From the NCBI GenBank assembly GCA_014871385.1, contig CM026428.1:4950820-5014819 (forward strand): a stretch of 64,000 nucleotides of DNA, read 5' to 3'. Origin of the DNA: Ceratodon purpureus. Its lineage: Eukaryota > Streptophyta > Bryopsida > Pseudoditrichales > Ditrichaceae. Below are positions 1 through 13,734 of this stretch, piece after piece. Below the pieces are notes generated by a model. That model had not been told where the DNA came from and ran no database searches. It was given only the letters and a program-made list of their open reading frames with translations. Both the position numbers and the translations under genes were made by a program. Positions within the stretch are counted from its first letter, which is position 1. The number at the start of each line of letters is the position of its first letter.

Positions 1-182
1 CATTAAGCGGATCGATCATCTGAAGTCGCCTGCCATCTTCAAAGAAGATTAACCGACTAAAGGAGAATTCGAGTATATATGGAAATGTGAGTCTAGCGGC
101 GAGAGGGCTAGAAGCGGTGAAGCTAGATGGTTCTAGAAATACATGAACTATAGAGGTTCTAATGAAACACTTGTCCCAACAA

Positions 183-964
183 TTACCATAAGCGCGGTTC
201 ATCGTCGTCGCTGTCTTCGTCGCTGTCGTCAGAATCATCGTCATTGTTTGGGGGTTGGATCATCATGCCGCGCGCCATCTCGTTAACGGAGTTGTATGAA
301 TCGTCGTCGAAGCTGCGCCAGTTCTCGTTGTACGAAGGCTGCGACGCGCTGGCATAGTTGCTACCGGAGCCAGTGTAAGTGATGTCTTCCACCTCGTCGT
401 CGCCGCTGTCGTCGGAGGACGCCGAACCAGGCGTCATGAAGTTGCTGTATGAAAACGGGCGGCCTGCTGATTGTGCGGCCGCAGCAGCTGCCGCCGCTTG
501 GATCTCACGAGTGGTGTAGTGGCCGGGAGTGCCGGGTGGAAGACGGTAGTTGTGGTTCGGGAAGTTCAGATTCTGTGTCGAGCCACGAAGGCACAGCAGT
601 GCTGCATCATAGGCGTGTGCCTGTCAACCAACCACGAGACGGACACTGAAGTTAGATCGATTGAGTACTATCTTCTTTTTTGGGAAGCAAATGAAAGAGA
701 ATTCGTTGCAGAAAAAAGAAGTACAAGCCCTCATCGGACTGAGTCCAGGGCACGATTGAGCACTATCGGTGGCTCAGAATTCTGAATTAGAGTTAAAAGG
801 ATTGATTGGTAGCTACATACCGCTTCTTCGGCCGATCGGAATGAACCGAGCCAGATTCGGTTGGAGCGGGAGTCTCGTCGCTGAGGCTCTCTAATCTCTG
901 ATACCCACTTTCCCCAGCGCCTCATTCGGACACCGCGATACCGAGATGAACCGCTTCCTGACAT
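183..964 (-). CDS. DREB-type AP2/ERF transcription factor, two exons
   Basis: Predicted 193-residue DNA-binding transcription factor of the nucleus. Exon 1 is 821-964 and exon 2 is 183-620, joined in phase 0 by a GTATGT donor and a TTGACAG acceptor. The AP2 domain (about residues 8-65) starts with [20 protein letters not shown] and runs across the intron through [13 protein letters not shown]. Val and Glu in KWVSEIREP match the DREB-type pair. After the domain come an alanine run (about residues 85-92) and a strongly acidic Asp/Ser tail ending PRLW, a plausible activation region. Most AP2/ERF genes lack an intron inside the AP2 domain, so this structure is unusual. The ATG at 964 lies only seven codons before the domain; a TGTCAG just after it could instead be an acceptor, giving a longer N-terminus from an upstream exon. 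Family assignment is firm; the start is less so. Confidence 0.85.
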
Positions 965-3900
965 AATGATACCTTAATGATTGACTGGGCTATCCGAATT
1001 CTACTAGAAAATCGGACCTTCCAGAGTGCCGCGGGATCGACCAAACTGATACAATTGCTTTGACTGTGCGAAGCTGAAAACCTGCATTCATGTTCACGGT
1101 GAGTTACCATCATTCAGCTGAAATGCAGAATTGATGAGAGGCCAATGCAACCACTTCGTTGTCATTTTGCCACTAGTACACTCTAACTACAACGGAAATT
1201 CTACGTCGGTGAAGAGATGAGCATTGCAGAGAAAGTGAAGTCTCTTTGATTAATCAAATTGAAAGCTAGAAACTGCACTGATGACATTAAAAGAGACACC
1301 GGACGGCTTCGGGAAAAACTATCTCTCTCAGTCGACTCTACTCTTCTGATCGTTCATTGTTGATGTTCGCAATTCAGTCTAATGTTTACTCCTGAGAATT
1401 CCGAATGACTCTCCAGTTTGAACGTACGCTTTCAAAGATTACAACAACTATTTGACTTCAGTTATATTCCATAACAGTAGTCATGAAATTGTGAACTTTT
1501 GATAGACTGGACTTACGCACCGGACCTGATAGACTCCCACTACTTATAAGCGGCAAGCTTTTGAACTGGAATACTGGAGGTCCATTCATATTTTCATCCC
1601 AGTTCGGTAGCACTGTAGCCACTTACCAGTGAAATGCAAGGAGACAAAGAAGGCTCCGTATATAATGGCCTCTGCTCTTCAATCCGAATTTTGGTGTGCC
1701 TACGTCGTCGCCAGCTCCTCACAGGCCCCGAAATATCAGCACTGCTAAGCTGCAATGTGCAATGTGAAGAATGCTGTGGGCTGTGAATCTTCGTGGGAAC
1801 TCTGAGCCTGTTACGACAAACAAACCCCGGAGCTCTATTTAACGTCCTCCAGCAGCCGCAAAACGACGCGATGACGCACTCGGGCTCGTCCCCTTTTCAC
1901 TAATACCTCGCCCTGCTTTTCCCCTCTCAAGCCCCATGATTACCCCTACCTGTTCCACAAAACCTCCGTGGGCACATTTCTCTCGCTGGGTCCCTCCTGA
2001 AAGGTGATCTCGGACCCAACAGATTCCGAGCACACACCGATCACCGATCTCTCTTTGCTAGTACTCGTGTAAAGATCATCCCACGGTGTTCGGTGAATGA
2101 ATCCAAGAGCCTTGGAGCTGCAGAAAACACTTGTCTATTTTCACCAGTCCCTTTTTACATGTTCTTCACCGTCTCCTCTCCTTTCCTCCCTAAGTCGTCT
2201 GTCTTTAACTGTATAGACAAAAGTAAGTTACACCTCAACTGTAAGCTAATGATTAAGAATTCGGTGGCCATTCCAAGATTCTGCATGAACCAGCTGGACT
2301 CTCATGTAAATTATAATTAGTGTAGAGAAAACCACGTCTGGGTAAATTCGGTGACGATCTTCTACACACCTGAGTAAATTCGGTGACCTCTACAGGACTT
2401 CCAGAATATTAGCATCGAAATGATTGCGGTACATATTATTTAGTTCATGGAAACAGCAATCGTAGCATGAAAAATCGTGATCTTCCAATTGCAAAGCCTT
2501 GCTGCAAATCTCGACGTTTCATATTAATTACAATTGCATTCAGTTTGACTTGTGAAAGCGCATCGTTTCTAGAAAAGTTACTGTCGTCAGAATAGGGAAT
2601 CGGACCTGTAAGATACTCAAGCTTGAATCCATTTGTTTCAAAAGAGAAGCAAAAGGGAAGCAATAATTTAAGCTCACACAACTACTCAGTGTGCACTTCG
2701 AAGTCATACAGAGTAATTCTTACTCCCAAAAAATGCATCAAAGCATGCACTTCGTTACGGTCCGTCCATGCTGGACACAGACTGACTTGAAAGCTTAGCG
2801 AAAAGCTCCATTGATCCCGGAGTTAAGCCCAACTTCGAACGAAGTGCAGCACCCGCGGCCGCAAAAACATAAATTCCAAGAGAATAACGGCTTTATGACT
2901 CCACAGACGCGGCAACTCACTCGCACACACAAGCATGTTGCGAAACGCACAGCCGTGTGCCAACGCACTGAGACTGAGCTTTCTGAAAGCTAATCACAAA
3001 CTCACTAGAAATGAATTCAACTGGGTGGGTACAAACCGGTAGCTGATGGGCCACCGATAACAATATAAGAAAAAGAATGGGTCGAAACCGAGTCCATGCT
3101 CCTCCTTGCTACCTTGATCTTTTGGATGCGGAGTTGGCAGCCTTAAGTTAAAACTAACTTTAGTTGTTATGATCCATTGCCTGCGTGAGCCTCGGTCCAG
3201 CCTTGTGATGCCCATGCCAGAACATCCACTGTTCACACTCCCCCTCCCAAGGAAATGCCTACAGGAAAAAAGCATCCCAATCTAAAATCTCATAGGATTC
3301 TTCATGAGAATGTAGGGTGCTAGTACATAGTATCGGCTCTAGGGGCACAGACAGTAATGCTAATGGGCAAAAATAAAAAGGAAAAGAATTACAAAATGAA
3401 AAGGAACAAATTAGAAAATAAAAGGAAAAAAACCTTTTCTAGTATGAGCAATACCGCGTTCATCCGGTGGCCTTGTACTAGAGACAAATGAGGTGACAAA
3501 TTCCACACAGAAAATGCTTACTCCTCGTACAGCTGGCGGTCCCTCTAGCCCAATGCATGGTTAGTTCAAGTACCGAGCTTGGCTGTGTCAATTCTAATTG
3601 GCATAGGTAATCTTAATTTTAGGGATTTTGGTTTTTCTGAGTTATGAGATTCTACTGGAGTGTCCCTTTGATTGGTTTGTTAGGCTGCTGAGAAGTTCTA
3701 TCCTTTTGTGCTAGACTGAAAAGTGGGCACCTGGCACTTCTTCACAAAAATTCATCGGCCTCTCCTCCAAAGTCCGAATGGAATAACAATCTCTCCATGC
3801 AGAGTGCATGCTTGTATTTTCCTTTGTAAAGAGAACGAAGAAAACCTCGGATATGGTTTATCATTAACTTTTGGTGTCTACGATGGTGTCAATTTCACTT

Positions 3901-4484
3901 GTGTGTGGCTCAAATTGATGGCTGAATTTGCTGTTCAGTTGACGTCTGCACTCAATTCAACTATAAATTGTCGTGATTCTCAGTCTGCGCAGCTTTCCAC
4001 ACTTTACATGGAACACTAACAGTGCATGCTCATTGCATTGGCATAAGCAGATCCAAAATTTGATCCCTATCCTTTTGCGTGATGAATGGCACCAGAAAGG
4101 GAAAAATACGTCCATTATTTCTTATTTCAAAAAATTTATACCAAATGAAATTGCCAACTCCAATACATGTCAATTTTATCACGGCCCCAATTTCACCATA
4201 TACCATACTATGAACCCATGGTTATCAAAGAAGGTCATCAGGTCATTATCTACAACGAGCATAAAGTTATTAACTCCAAAAGGACAATTGTCTAAAAATC
4301 AATAATTTGGATCTGAATAGATTCTTAATTTATGTTTTTAAATTCCCATTTTCTTTTGTAGATTTCAAATTTCTGATTATACTAATCGACACAGATTTGC
4401 TAATTTAACCCAGAGATGCTCTTGATAATTTGCCCCAGTCCTACTAAGAATCCCATGTCCAAAGTCAAAAATCACAATATGAGG
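965..4484. other. Intergenic, no gene seen
   Basis: Upstream flank of the AP2/ERF gene followed by unremarkable AT-rich DNA. Open frames here are under 115 codons and show no recognisable domain. The only small structure noted is a direct repeat of GTAAATTCGGTGAC at 2341-2354 and 2374-2387. Confidence 0.5.
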
Positions 4485-4488
4485 TTAA

Positions 4489-5439
4489 TCCCTAAAGTTC
4501 CTTAAACCCTAAAGGTCCAGGAAAGCCAAAATGGCTTTTTGCTATTTTGGGCAACTTAGATGAAAAGGTTAAAATTAATATTTTTGCCTAAAATTTTTAC
4601 AGGATGCTCCTTTTACTACAATGTGTATGTGGTAAAATTTTCATAATCAAATTTCAATTTTAGAACCTTCAGCTAGAAATTTTAGATTTCAAGTCAACTT
4701 TGGGAAGTTTAAAAATAGTTATATTTTCAATTTTTTTAAAAGAAATATATTCATATCCAAATCACTACTCAGAATCCAAAGTGATCCAAGTCAAAAAGTT
4801 TACCAATTTTACAAGGGCAGCCTCCCAAAATTACATGAACAAGCTTCAAAGTTCTTTGTAATTTTACATTTTCTCCTTTCAAAAATTGTTAAAATTTGAG
4901 ATTCAGGAATTTTTCAATTTTTTTTTCTTCTAAAATTTATAAACTCATAGTTGTAACTTCTCACTGTTCACTTTCTTTCCAAACCAAAAATCTTTAACGT
5001 TATTAAAGTTTGAAAATATTGTGGGTTTTGTACCTCCTTCTCAAAAATAATTTGCATGAAGGCCAAAAATCAAAATAAGTCTCAAACATTTTGCATGAAG
5101 ATGCCCAACTTAGTTACCTACATGGAAAAAAATATGAGCAAAATGTTTGGGGAAATAATCATCAAGTCTCCCTTGGCACCATTTAGACTATGCCTTTCCA
5201 ACAAAGCCCCCCCTCCAAAAAAAACCAGTATACTTTGAACATTATAATCTCACAAATGGTAAAGATCCAACGGTTGAAATTTAAGATGGTGTTAGTGCAA
5301 ATAGCTAAGTTGAAGATCGTACGGTTAGAAATACTAGAAAAGCAAATTGTATTGAAAACATACATCAATTTCCATAAGGTGGTCAAAATCTGCAGTTTTG
5401 GGTTTTTTGAGGTCCCAAAATACTGTGGACCTTTAGGGG
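4489..5439. mobile_element. TTAA-flanked MITE, CCCTAAAG ends (951 bases)
   Basis: Bounded by TTAA at 4485-4488 and 5440-5443. The left end reads TCCCTAAAG and the right end CTTTAGGGG, an inverted pair; a second CCCTAAAGGTCCA about 20 bases inside the left end matches the right end (TGGACCTTTAGGGG) better. No coding region inside. TTAA target sites with CCC-type ends are typical of piggyBac-like elements (Kolobok also uses TTAA). Similar right ends (TTTAGGGGTTAA) occur at about 28028 and 41870. Confidence 0.55.
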
Positions 5440-5443
5440 TTAA

Positions 5444-6226
5444 CTATGTTTCACCAAAAAACGCTTCAAAACTACCATTTCCAAAGAAAAAAGCATGAAT
5501 GACTAAAAATCATTATTTTCTAATTCTAAACGTAAGATCTTCAAATGGATTATTGTCGTAGATAACTCAATATATTTCATCATAATTGACCGTAGAGACT
5601 AGAAGATCATAATGATTGAAATTTAAAAATAAACTTTTTTGACACAATTTTTGAATAAGTCAACATACTCTAACTATTTTTTCTTTAGGATTTTTGCATT
5701 ATGGATTTTGGCGGTTTTGGTGCATGACAAAGACAACTATGCCAACTAATTGTACAAAAAAATTACACACAAAAGACAAGTGTAGCATGTTGAAAATAAT
5801 ATTTTTATTAAGTTTAATACAAAAAAAATGCTATTTCACATTTCTTTCATAGAAATTCCATTATGTTATAAAGTCCCAATCCAAATGGTCAAAGTAAAGA
5901 TTGATGTTCATACTTTAAGTGAAAAACAGAAGAAACCTAAAAAAAAATAAAAAAAAATAAAAAAATAAAAAAAAAATCTAACTTCTATGAAGGATAATTT
6001 TTTTTTTTAGTACACTCTCTAAAACAATGAAAAAACTATGGCAGTGTGGAGTGAACCTTTTGTGCTGAAAGAAGAATTTTTTGGAAAATCTCAAAGATGA
6101 CAACATTAAATATTTATAGAAAAAATCTCTGAGGTAATAGATATATTTAGCATGGCTGCCCAAACTGCCCGCCAAGCACCACATTTTACTTTGAATACCA
6201 TAACTATTTTTCAAAATGTCTAATTG

Positions 6227-6265
<39 letters not shown>

Positions 6266-7009
6266 CAAAGTCCTTGCTACGGCAAACATTCACAAAAAAT
6301 TTCAAAAAATCTCAACTTAAATTGAAGTCATAGGGATATGCCCGAATTCTAAAAAAGCCCAAATGTGGAAGATTGTCCTTTAGGGATTAAATAAATACAA
6401 ATAGACTACCTATAGTAAGATAGCCATCTGGACCTTCTTTTGTGATAGACTAGGAATGGAATTAGATTGTGGTGGAGTGTGAGAATCTTGACATTGAAGT
6501 TGAGTAGTATAATTTATAAAAAATATATATATATTTTTTTTGTTATTGATTTTTTTTTATTTGTATTTTAAAAAAAAAATCTACTATGTAGATTATAGTG
6601 AATAAAGAGTTTATTTCTAGAGGAATAGCATGTATAATCTACAAATAATTCTAATATGCTACCCTATTTTGGTCGTGATGGATTAATTTATTTGGCTAAT
6701 ATTATAGGATTTGTGCTATTTTAGCTTAATGTACGACTAAAATCAATACGGTGAAGGACACAATAACTCCTAGCTTAAACGGAAAGTCTCTTTATATAAA
6801 GCAACAATAGCCTCTACTCATTTTAAAATCTAATTAAGCGCCTTGGTTTCATTTCTCTCGGAGCTCTCTTTCAATCACATTATCCATCAAGCTACTTTTG
6901 ACCTATGAATGCACTAACTTATTGTTTGCACCACAAACTTCTCTTTTGAGTTTTTTAAGCTACCTACAATGATGTTATTCATTTACAAATAATTGTGTTG
7001 TATAGAATC
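5444..7009. other. AT-rich intergenic DNA with poly-A tracts
   Basis: No gene recognised. Contains A-rich tracts near 5940-5976 and an uninterrupted 34-base A run at 6227-6260, which produces a spurious poly-Phe reading on the minus strand. Confidence 0.5.
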
Positions 7010-7260
7010 AAGGGCACCACGGCCTCGGTGTAGTGGTTTGAGTCATGGCATACCGGTTAGGTGATTATGAGATCAAATCGTTATGCCAACGTGATGCCTA
7101 TTACCATAGTCTACCCAACTATGGTGGGATCTTGAGACCTCATTGTAATGGGTACCTAAATAGACCTTGGGGGGTTGACATGTCCATTTTCTTCAAGGCA
7201 CTTAGCGTAGAAAAGTGTTAACCTTCAAAAAGAGGGGGCAACTCTAGATTCATTATCCTT
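7010..7260 (+). repeat. Possible tRNA-derived SINE
   Basis: TCGGTGTAGTGG near 7033 resembles a Pol III A box, and GAGATCAAATC about 45 bases downstream resembles a degenerate B box. A tRNA-unrelated body follows. The B box has several mismatches, no clear target duplication was found, and the call rests on pattern only. Confidence 0.3.
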
Positions 7261-7718
7261 TGTTCCATGGCCATATGATTAGTGACCTTCGAAGTCGGAG
7301 TTTTTCTTCTTTTGTCGTAGTATTTAGAATCCAAATATCTTTCGGAACCGGAGTTCTTTTTCTTCGGTAGTATAGAATTTAGAATCCAAAAATCAAATAG
7401 ATTTCTTTCATCATTTTTGAATAATGTATGAATATGTTTTCATATGATATTACAATAAAGAAGTATTAAAAAACTATTAAGTAGACCAATTATGCACCCA
7501 CTCTTCTTAAGCAAGAAGACCTCCACAGCTTTTGTATTTCAAAAATAAAATACAATGATACAACTACTGCTACATGTTGGAAATAATGTCGTCATTAAAC
7601 AATTTATATACCCCTAAAATAAGGCGGATTCTACGGTTGCATGGTTACTGGTGTTGTTACTTTAGAATTCTTGTAAATTCAAAGCTATGCGATAGTAGGG
7701 TCGTTGCCATGCAATCAT

Positions 7719-8154
7719 TCTGAAGGAAGGATGTCTCAAGTACTCAGATGCCAATGGAATGAATACTATTGGATTCTATGAACACAGAACCCAGAATAAG
7801 AAACTGATAAATGACACACCTTATAGGCAGTTCATATTCAAAAAGCTGCATGGTCCCATGGAGAGGAACAAATAACATTGAAGACTTTAGGGAATCTATG
7901 CAGTTCGTGAAGTTGTGATGAGTTCACCCAAGTCAATGGACATTCCTTCTCAAATCTACTTGAGATCATCTCCAAGAATTGTGGTGGGTGCATTCTTGGT
8001 TGACAAATATTTCAATGATTCTGGTTACCGAAAGTTTGGAAAAATAGATTTCCCGCCTGAGTTCCGAAGGTATTTGTTGAAGTATTTGTTTGACAAACAT
8101 GTCGAAAAAGGGATAGTATCATGGTACAGCCTCAATAGTCAACTCCCCTGCTAG
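7719..8154 (+). pseudogene. Coding-like fragment of unknown origin
   Basis: Two short open stretches read like protein: about 7732-7878 (ends HGPMERNK, then stop) and 7915-8154 (79 codons, including PPEFRRYLLKYLFDKHVEKG). They sit in a setting otherwise full of stops, so they could be two pieces of one broken gene or transposon gene. The family is not recognised, and chance open frames cannot be excluded. Confidence 0.22.
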
Positions 8155-9664
8155 ACTTCAGCAATACAATGAGACAGTAAATATATAAATGTTTGAAACA
8201 TATCTATAGAGCTGCAATGCACACTTGCATTTCGGTGACATTCGCAAATATGATGACAATTACTGTAGCTGCTACTCTGAATTTTCATTCTAAATACCCT
8301 TTTTTATTTATGATTATTATTTTTAAATACCTTCAGATGATACCAATGTATACTCTCTTGATAAGAAACTCAGCCCACCATCGAGACTTTGAGACACAAG
8401 TGAATATTTGGTACAGAGTATGGTAAAAGGGTATTTCGTTCAACACAAATCACTTCACTGTTCTGATCTGTATACAGTGTGAACCAGATATTTGAAATTT
8501 CTACACAAATCAAATTCTACATTCCATCTCTCAGCAACACACATGTACTTGAAAATGAAATCCCACTCAAAACTTGACACATGAAAATTAGAAATTAGCA
8601 CAGACTAAGGTATACACACCCATGAGGGTTAATGAACCCATGACTGATTCATAGGCTTCCCCATTGCAGAGCAATGGAAAACCAGTAACCGATAATTGAT
8701 GAACAATAGATTTAGGATGCATCCTCCAATAGAATGCCTCTGTGAGTGTCATGGACATGTTGTTGTTCACTACTCTTGTTGTTATCGGTTATTGGTACAC
8801 CTATATGTCAATTATGGGTAAACCTAACTTTTGGACAAAAAAATTTGTAGTAATTTGAATTTTACTGAATTAATTTTGGAAAAATGCTCATTCTTCATGA
8901 ACCTTATGATACTACGCACGAAAAATAATTCCTTATTGAAAACCCAAGATTTACTATGCTGCAAATGCTTAAGTTATCGGTTATAGGTGTATATACCTTA
9001 TAGACAATAGTTTTTAATCCACCCTATAAGAAGTGAACGGTGTAGTTGTCAACTTGTGGGGACTCATATGATTGTGTGTTCTGAGCTCTAGATCAACCAA
9101 AGTTGACATTCACTGTACTTTCAGAATTTCTACAAAACATTCAACGGGACGCAGCATTCACTCGGATAAATTTTGCGGGGAACTTGGGCAGTGTGATGAT
9201 GTGTAATGAGTCATCATGTCCAGGGAGGCTAAGCTAGCCTATAAGGCCATGGCTGATGTGCAAGTCAATTCCAGAATAATCTGCGCGAGGAGTTTCTACA
9301 CCAACCAAAGAATTCTAGAATTTGCAATTTCTCAAGCAAGGCTCTTGTGACTCTACGAGATATCTATGACAAAAAAGAGTCAAACATCCATTGAATCATG
9401 ATATGATGATACCGTAGTATCTGAACTTCTGTAGAGAATTTCGGTCAGTGGGTAGTGGGCACTGGATGGTGGTAGATTGGTACAGTGGATTACAAAAGGT
9501 AAAATTCTCCGGATTCTAGAATCCACAAACTTCATTTATACGTATATTCAGAGATTTATATTCATCCATATTTTTCTCGTGCACTCTAATGGTTTTTTTG
9601 GAACAATTGAAACAAGAGCCATTTCTCTTCTGTTTTGACTTCTAGAAAGTGCATGCGTTTCATA
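8155..9664. other. Intergenic, nothing recognised
   Basis: AT-rich DNA without a supportable gene, RNA or clear repeat. Confidence 0.45.
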
Positions 9665-10135
9665 TCAAATAGAAAATAGATTCAAAAATCTATGATAAGG
9701 AAAATATGAAACAAAATTAACAAAACTAGGAAATATGATCCAACAATAGGAAAATAGGATCCTAAGCTAGGAAAGTTTGATCCAAAATAAGGAAAATTGG
9801 ATCGAAAAATAAAAAAATTTAGAAACAAAATTAGAAAAGTTGAATCCTAAATTAGGAAATTTGGATCTAAACAAAGGAAAATTGAATTCAATATAAAGAA
9901 GATAGGATCCAAATTAGAGGATATGATCTAAATTTAGTGAAATATGATCCGAAATTGGAAAAAATGGTCCAAAATTAGAGATTGTATTCCGAAATTGGAA
10001 AAATTTGATCTAAATTAGAAAATATGTTCCAAAATTGGAAAAAAGTTAAATCTAAAATTAGAAAACATATTACAAAATCGTAAAAAATTGATCCAAAAAT
10101 AGAAGATAGGATCCAAAATTTAAAAAATTGAATAA
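9665..10135. repeat. Degenerate ~20-base AT-rich minisatellite
   Basis: About 20-24 imperfect repeats of a unit close to GGATCCAAAATTAGGAAAAT, with spacing drifting between 18 and 22 bases. The same unit forms a second array at 13735-14060. Stops are frequent in all frames, so this is not coding. Confidence 0.65.
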
Positions 10136-13100
10136 CAAGACGTGGGGGACCACAAGGTTCACCTACAAATACAAAAGTTGCAGCAAGTTGAAACTAAAGT
10201 ATAGAGTTCAAAGCAGGAGTATGAACATATACAAGTAGAAAAAGACGTTCATCAAGCCTAGAACTTACGGCTTTGCATTTTCGGGGTATCATGGTCCAAA
10301 AATTTTGGGGCAATTTAGAAATATGAATATAGGTTTTACCATCAATGCATGTTGTGATACCTTAACAATATGATTTTTTCACTCCTGAATTTACAGTAGT
10401 ATACATTTTAACAATTTTGTCGCAGTTAAACAATTTTGCTTATAAGTTTGTAAAGATTGATAATCTAGCAATGTGTTGATGATTCAAAGTTGCAGATATA
10501 TTACTTTTGTTTCTTTTAGCTGTAGTTATCAAATTCTTGATATTGAAGATGAAATTGATGTTGAACTTCTTATCATATGAACTACAATTTGTAATTACTT
10601 TGTATATTAATCTTCTGAAGATGCTCCAACTCCCACCTTTAAATCGAAATTGAAAGCTTGACCAATATCTACATCTTTTTCAAACAAAATCATTCATATA
10701 CTCCACATTTTTTCACAAGCATTTACCTTAACTATTCTTTCATAACTTATACATATTTTATCAATAATTTGCATCAACAATTATAATAAATCACTATTTT
10801 TATGAACTAGAAAGTTATGTCATGTAATAAAAACAACTTAGCTAGCTATACATCCAGTTGGATTTCTCAAGTGGTATATCTGATGTATGACTAGACGAAA
10901 TGTTAAATGAACACTTTCTTCGTATCTTTGAATAGATTTGGTATTTTCAATCACATTGTTTTACAACCTTGCACAAGAGAATTGTATCAGAGCCTTTCAA
11001 AATGATAATGATTTGATGTGTCTAAGCACTTTTGGCTTTGGAACGAGGAGATCTCTCCACACTCCCAAATTAATATCTCAAAATCACTTATCTGCAAAAA
11101 ATAAAACAACCTATGATGGGTAGAATGATTGGTGTGCCTTGTTGCCATTGTTGGATTTTTTCTAAAACTCTACATAAAGACAAATGTCAAAAATAGGAAG
11201 TGGAAATGAAATTTTATTTTTAAGATAAAGTATGGATTTATTGTGAATTTTTGAAGTGTGTGTTGTCCAATTGACTCAAAAGAATCTCTATACTATTTGC
11301 AAACAAAGAATCTCTAATGGTCACTGCATGTGACAAATTCCAACTTGTTTGAACTATATTAAAAATCTCGTTTTGACTAAATATGAGTAATCACCCCAGT
11401 AATTTTCAATGCAATGGAATGATACACAACAATTTTTACGTTTCCTGATTAGTGCACACGCATGCACATGGAGACATTACGTTCATAAACACTGTGACAA
11501 CAAGAGTATTGGCATCATCAAAATGCTCATAATGCACATGTATTGGACTCTTCAATCACCTTGATCTAGCGATGACCGTGCTTTTCAAGGGTTATAAGAG
11601 AATGTTGAATGTTTATGTTTCCACCACAAATTTATTCTAATCCCTATGGATTCTTAAAATATATGTCAAAAGAATCTAATGTATGAAGTTATTCCTTGTT
11701 TTAAATTCAGTCTAAAATTTCTGGTGAACTATCAGCTTATCAGGCCTACTAATTTAGAATGTATTATGTTGTACGTCTTAAAAGATGAAGAATGAAATGG
11801 ATTATCTTTTGAACATGCCCAGCTTCTTCTTAAAGAAATGGACGACTCAAACACTATATCATCGGAAAAAGAAATTATACCGATTCCCGCTGCAATAAGT
11901 TCATCGTATTAACTAATAGAACTTCAACCTCGTTCTAAAAGATCTAGACATGAGACTCAGACGAGTGACAAATGTTCCAAGAATATGTTCTGATCAAACT
12001 TCATTGATCAATTTTGTAAACAATTTTGTATTTGTAATTTGTGGTGTGTAATTTCTACCTTGTGATGTTCCACTGAATCTAATTCTTTAAAAACAAATCT
12101 ATTGATTTGCTTCAATTGACTACGCTATATGATTTTGCTTCTATTTGATGTTGGCTTGATGCACTTCTTTCTCTACTTGTATGTGCTCATACTCCTATCC
12201 AGAACCCTTGTAATTCTCATAATTAGAAATATTTCCTTATCTCATTTGCTTCTTTTCTTTATTTGATATTATGTGCATTCTTGAATTCTTCAAGGATTCA
12301 GAGTTATACTGCTAAACTTGCTTCCCAACAATAAAAGACCAAAAGGTAATTGTGTTACGAGTAAATTTAAAAGATCCATATTACAAAACTCACAATCCTT
12401 CCAGCAATAACAAAGTTATCAATTAAATTTGAATATACCATTTCTAAGTAAAAATAGCAATATAAACAATATCTCTGTCCAACACTGGGCATGACATTGA
12501 TGCCACAAAAGTACATCAAAATAATTGTGAGAGAAGATTTCACAAGAATCCTAAGCGCAAAGTAAACGTGGCATTGAGACACAATTGTGAAAAAAAAAAA
12601 AAAAAAAACAATTCCTTCGAAGGTTTACATCGAGCTGCGCATTAAGCCTACAATCACTCCGTTTGTCATTGAAAACAGAGTCACAATAATAAAATTCCCT
12701 TCAAATGTGCAAGAGATGAAACTTGTTCTAATGCTAGGATTATCGAGCAACAATCTCATCACGTTTGACTCAATGCCATAATGACTTATAGTCTCTCTAT
12801 GAGATCCCACTATTTCACAGAATGACTTACAATCTGTCCATGAGATCTTATTATTTTACTATAACTCACCACAGACATAGACGTTTGAGTTCTCGTAAAC
12901 CCCAGTAGATAAACCTACATGTGAAATATATCTTAATTTTTTTAAATTCAAATACATCGTATAAATGCAAGATTGTAAATAAAATAAATATGACAATAAA
13001 ATTCTTTCACGAATAATCATATCAGGGTGTTGACATTTCAAACCCATTCCACTTGATCTTATTCCAAACCCATTCCACTTGATCTTACAAATAAAATGTC

Positions 13101-13529
13101 CATACCTCCAAGTCGTAGCCCGGACATTAACTTTTGATACCAAAATTAACTTTAGTTTTCATGTTTAAATTTGACATGCTTAAATACAAAAAAAAAAAAC
13201 TGAAATGTAAGTTCCAACTCAAAATTCAGTCTTGCAAATCCCCACCAGGGTTAGATAAAAATAGGAACAAGAAGCTTCAGGGGCCGGGAGCGAGGAAGCC
13301 GGTAATCCGTTGAAAACAATCCAAAGGGATTGAAAAAGTCACAGGACCAGTAAGGATGATATCCATCCGGACAGAGCAGAGCTCGGGAAGGTCCAATCTG
13401 AACAAAACCAAGAGTTCTTGAAACAGTGACTCACCTCAAACAACGTAGTCTACCAGGACATTGCAATGGAATCTAAATTAAGTCACCAGTACACTAAAAG
13501 AGAATCCTAAGTAATTGTGATCTTGAGGA
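10136..13529. other. AT-rich intergenic DNA, small tandem duplications
   Basis: No gene recognised. Two short tandem duplications are present: a 41-base unit at 12781-12862 (ATGACTTA...CTATGAGATC, twice) and a 26-base unit at 13039-13087 (CAAACCCATTCCACTTGATC, twice). A run of 19 A lies near 12590. On the minus strand near 13142, TGGTATCAAAAG vaguely recalls an initiator-Met tRNA primer site, but no LTR or gag reading accompanies it. Confidence 0.45.
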
Positions 13530-13625
13530 CTGAACACAACTAGGGTCGAACCCCCGACCTCCAAGCCCGCAACTTAACGCTCCTGCACGGTACGGGACAT
13601 CGCGTGAAAGGTTTAACCAGCGCAT
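13530..13625 (-). repeat. tRNA-like (SINE head or tRNA relic)
   Basis: On the minus strand GGGGGTTCGACCCT matches a T-arm/B box with a perfect stem (GGG/CCC), preceded by GAGCGTTAAGTTGCGGGC, which looks like an eroded D-arm and anticodon region. A full cloverleaf cannot be drawn, so a functional tRNA is unlikely. A tRNA-derived SINE or tRNA relic is the best reading. Confidence 0.35.
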
Positions 13626-13734
13626 TTTCTTTTGGACAACGTGTCATTTTTTGGGGATCTTGGGGAAGGCATGCCTTCGCAATGTTGGGAGCGTAGGAGC
13701 TTCCTTAAGGTCCCATAAAAAATTAAAAGAATAC

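Noticed and set aside
5978-6289. Frame with a run of phenylalanines
   Set aside because: Translation of a 34-base homopolymer on the opposite strand.
12859-13143. LTR-retrotransposon primer site (TGGTATCAAAAG on the minus strand)
   Set aside because: No paired long terminal repeats, no gag-pol reading and no target duplication were seen; the match may be chance.
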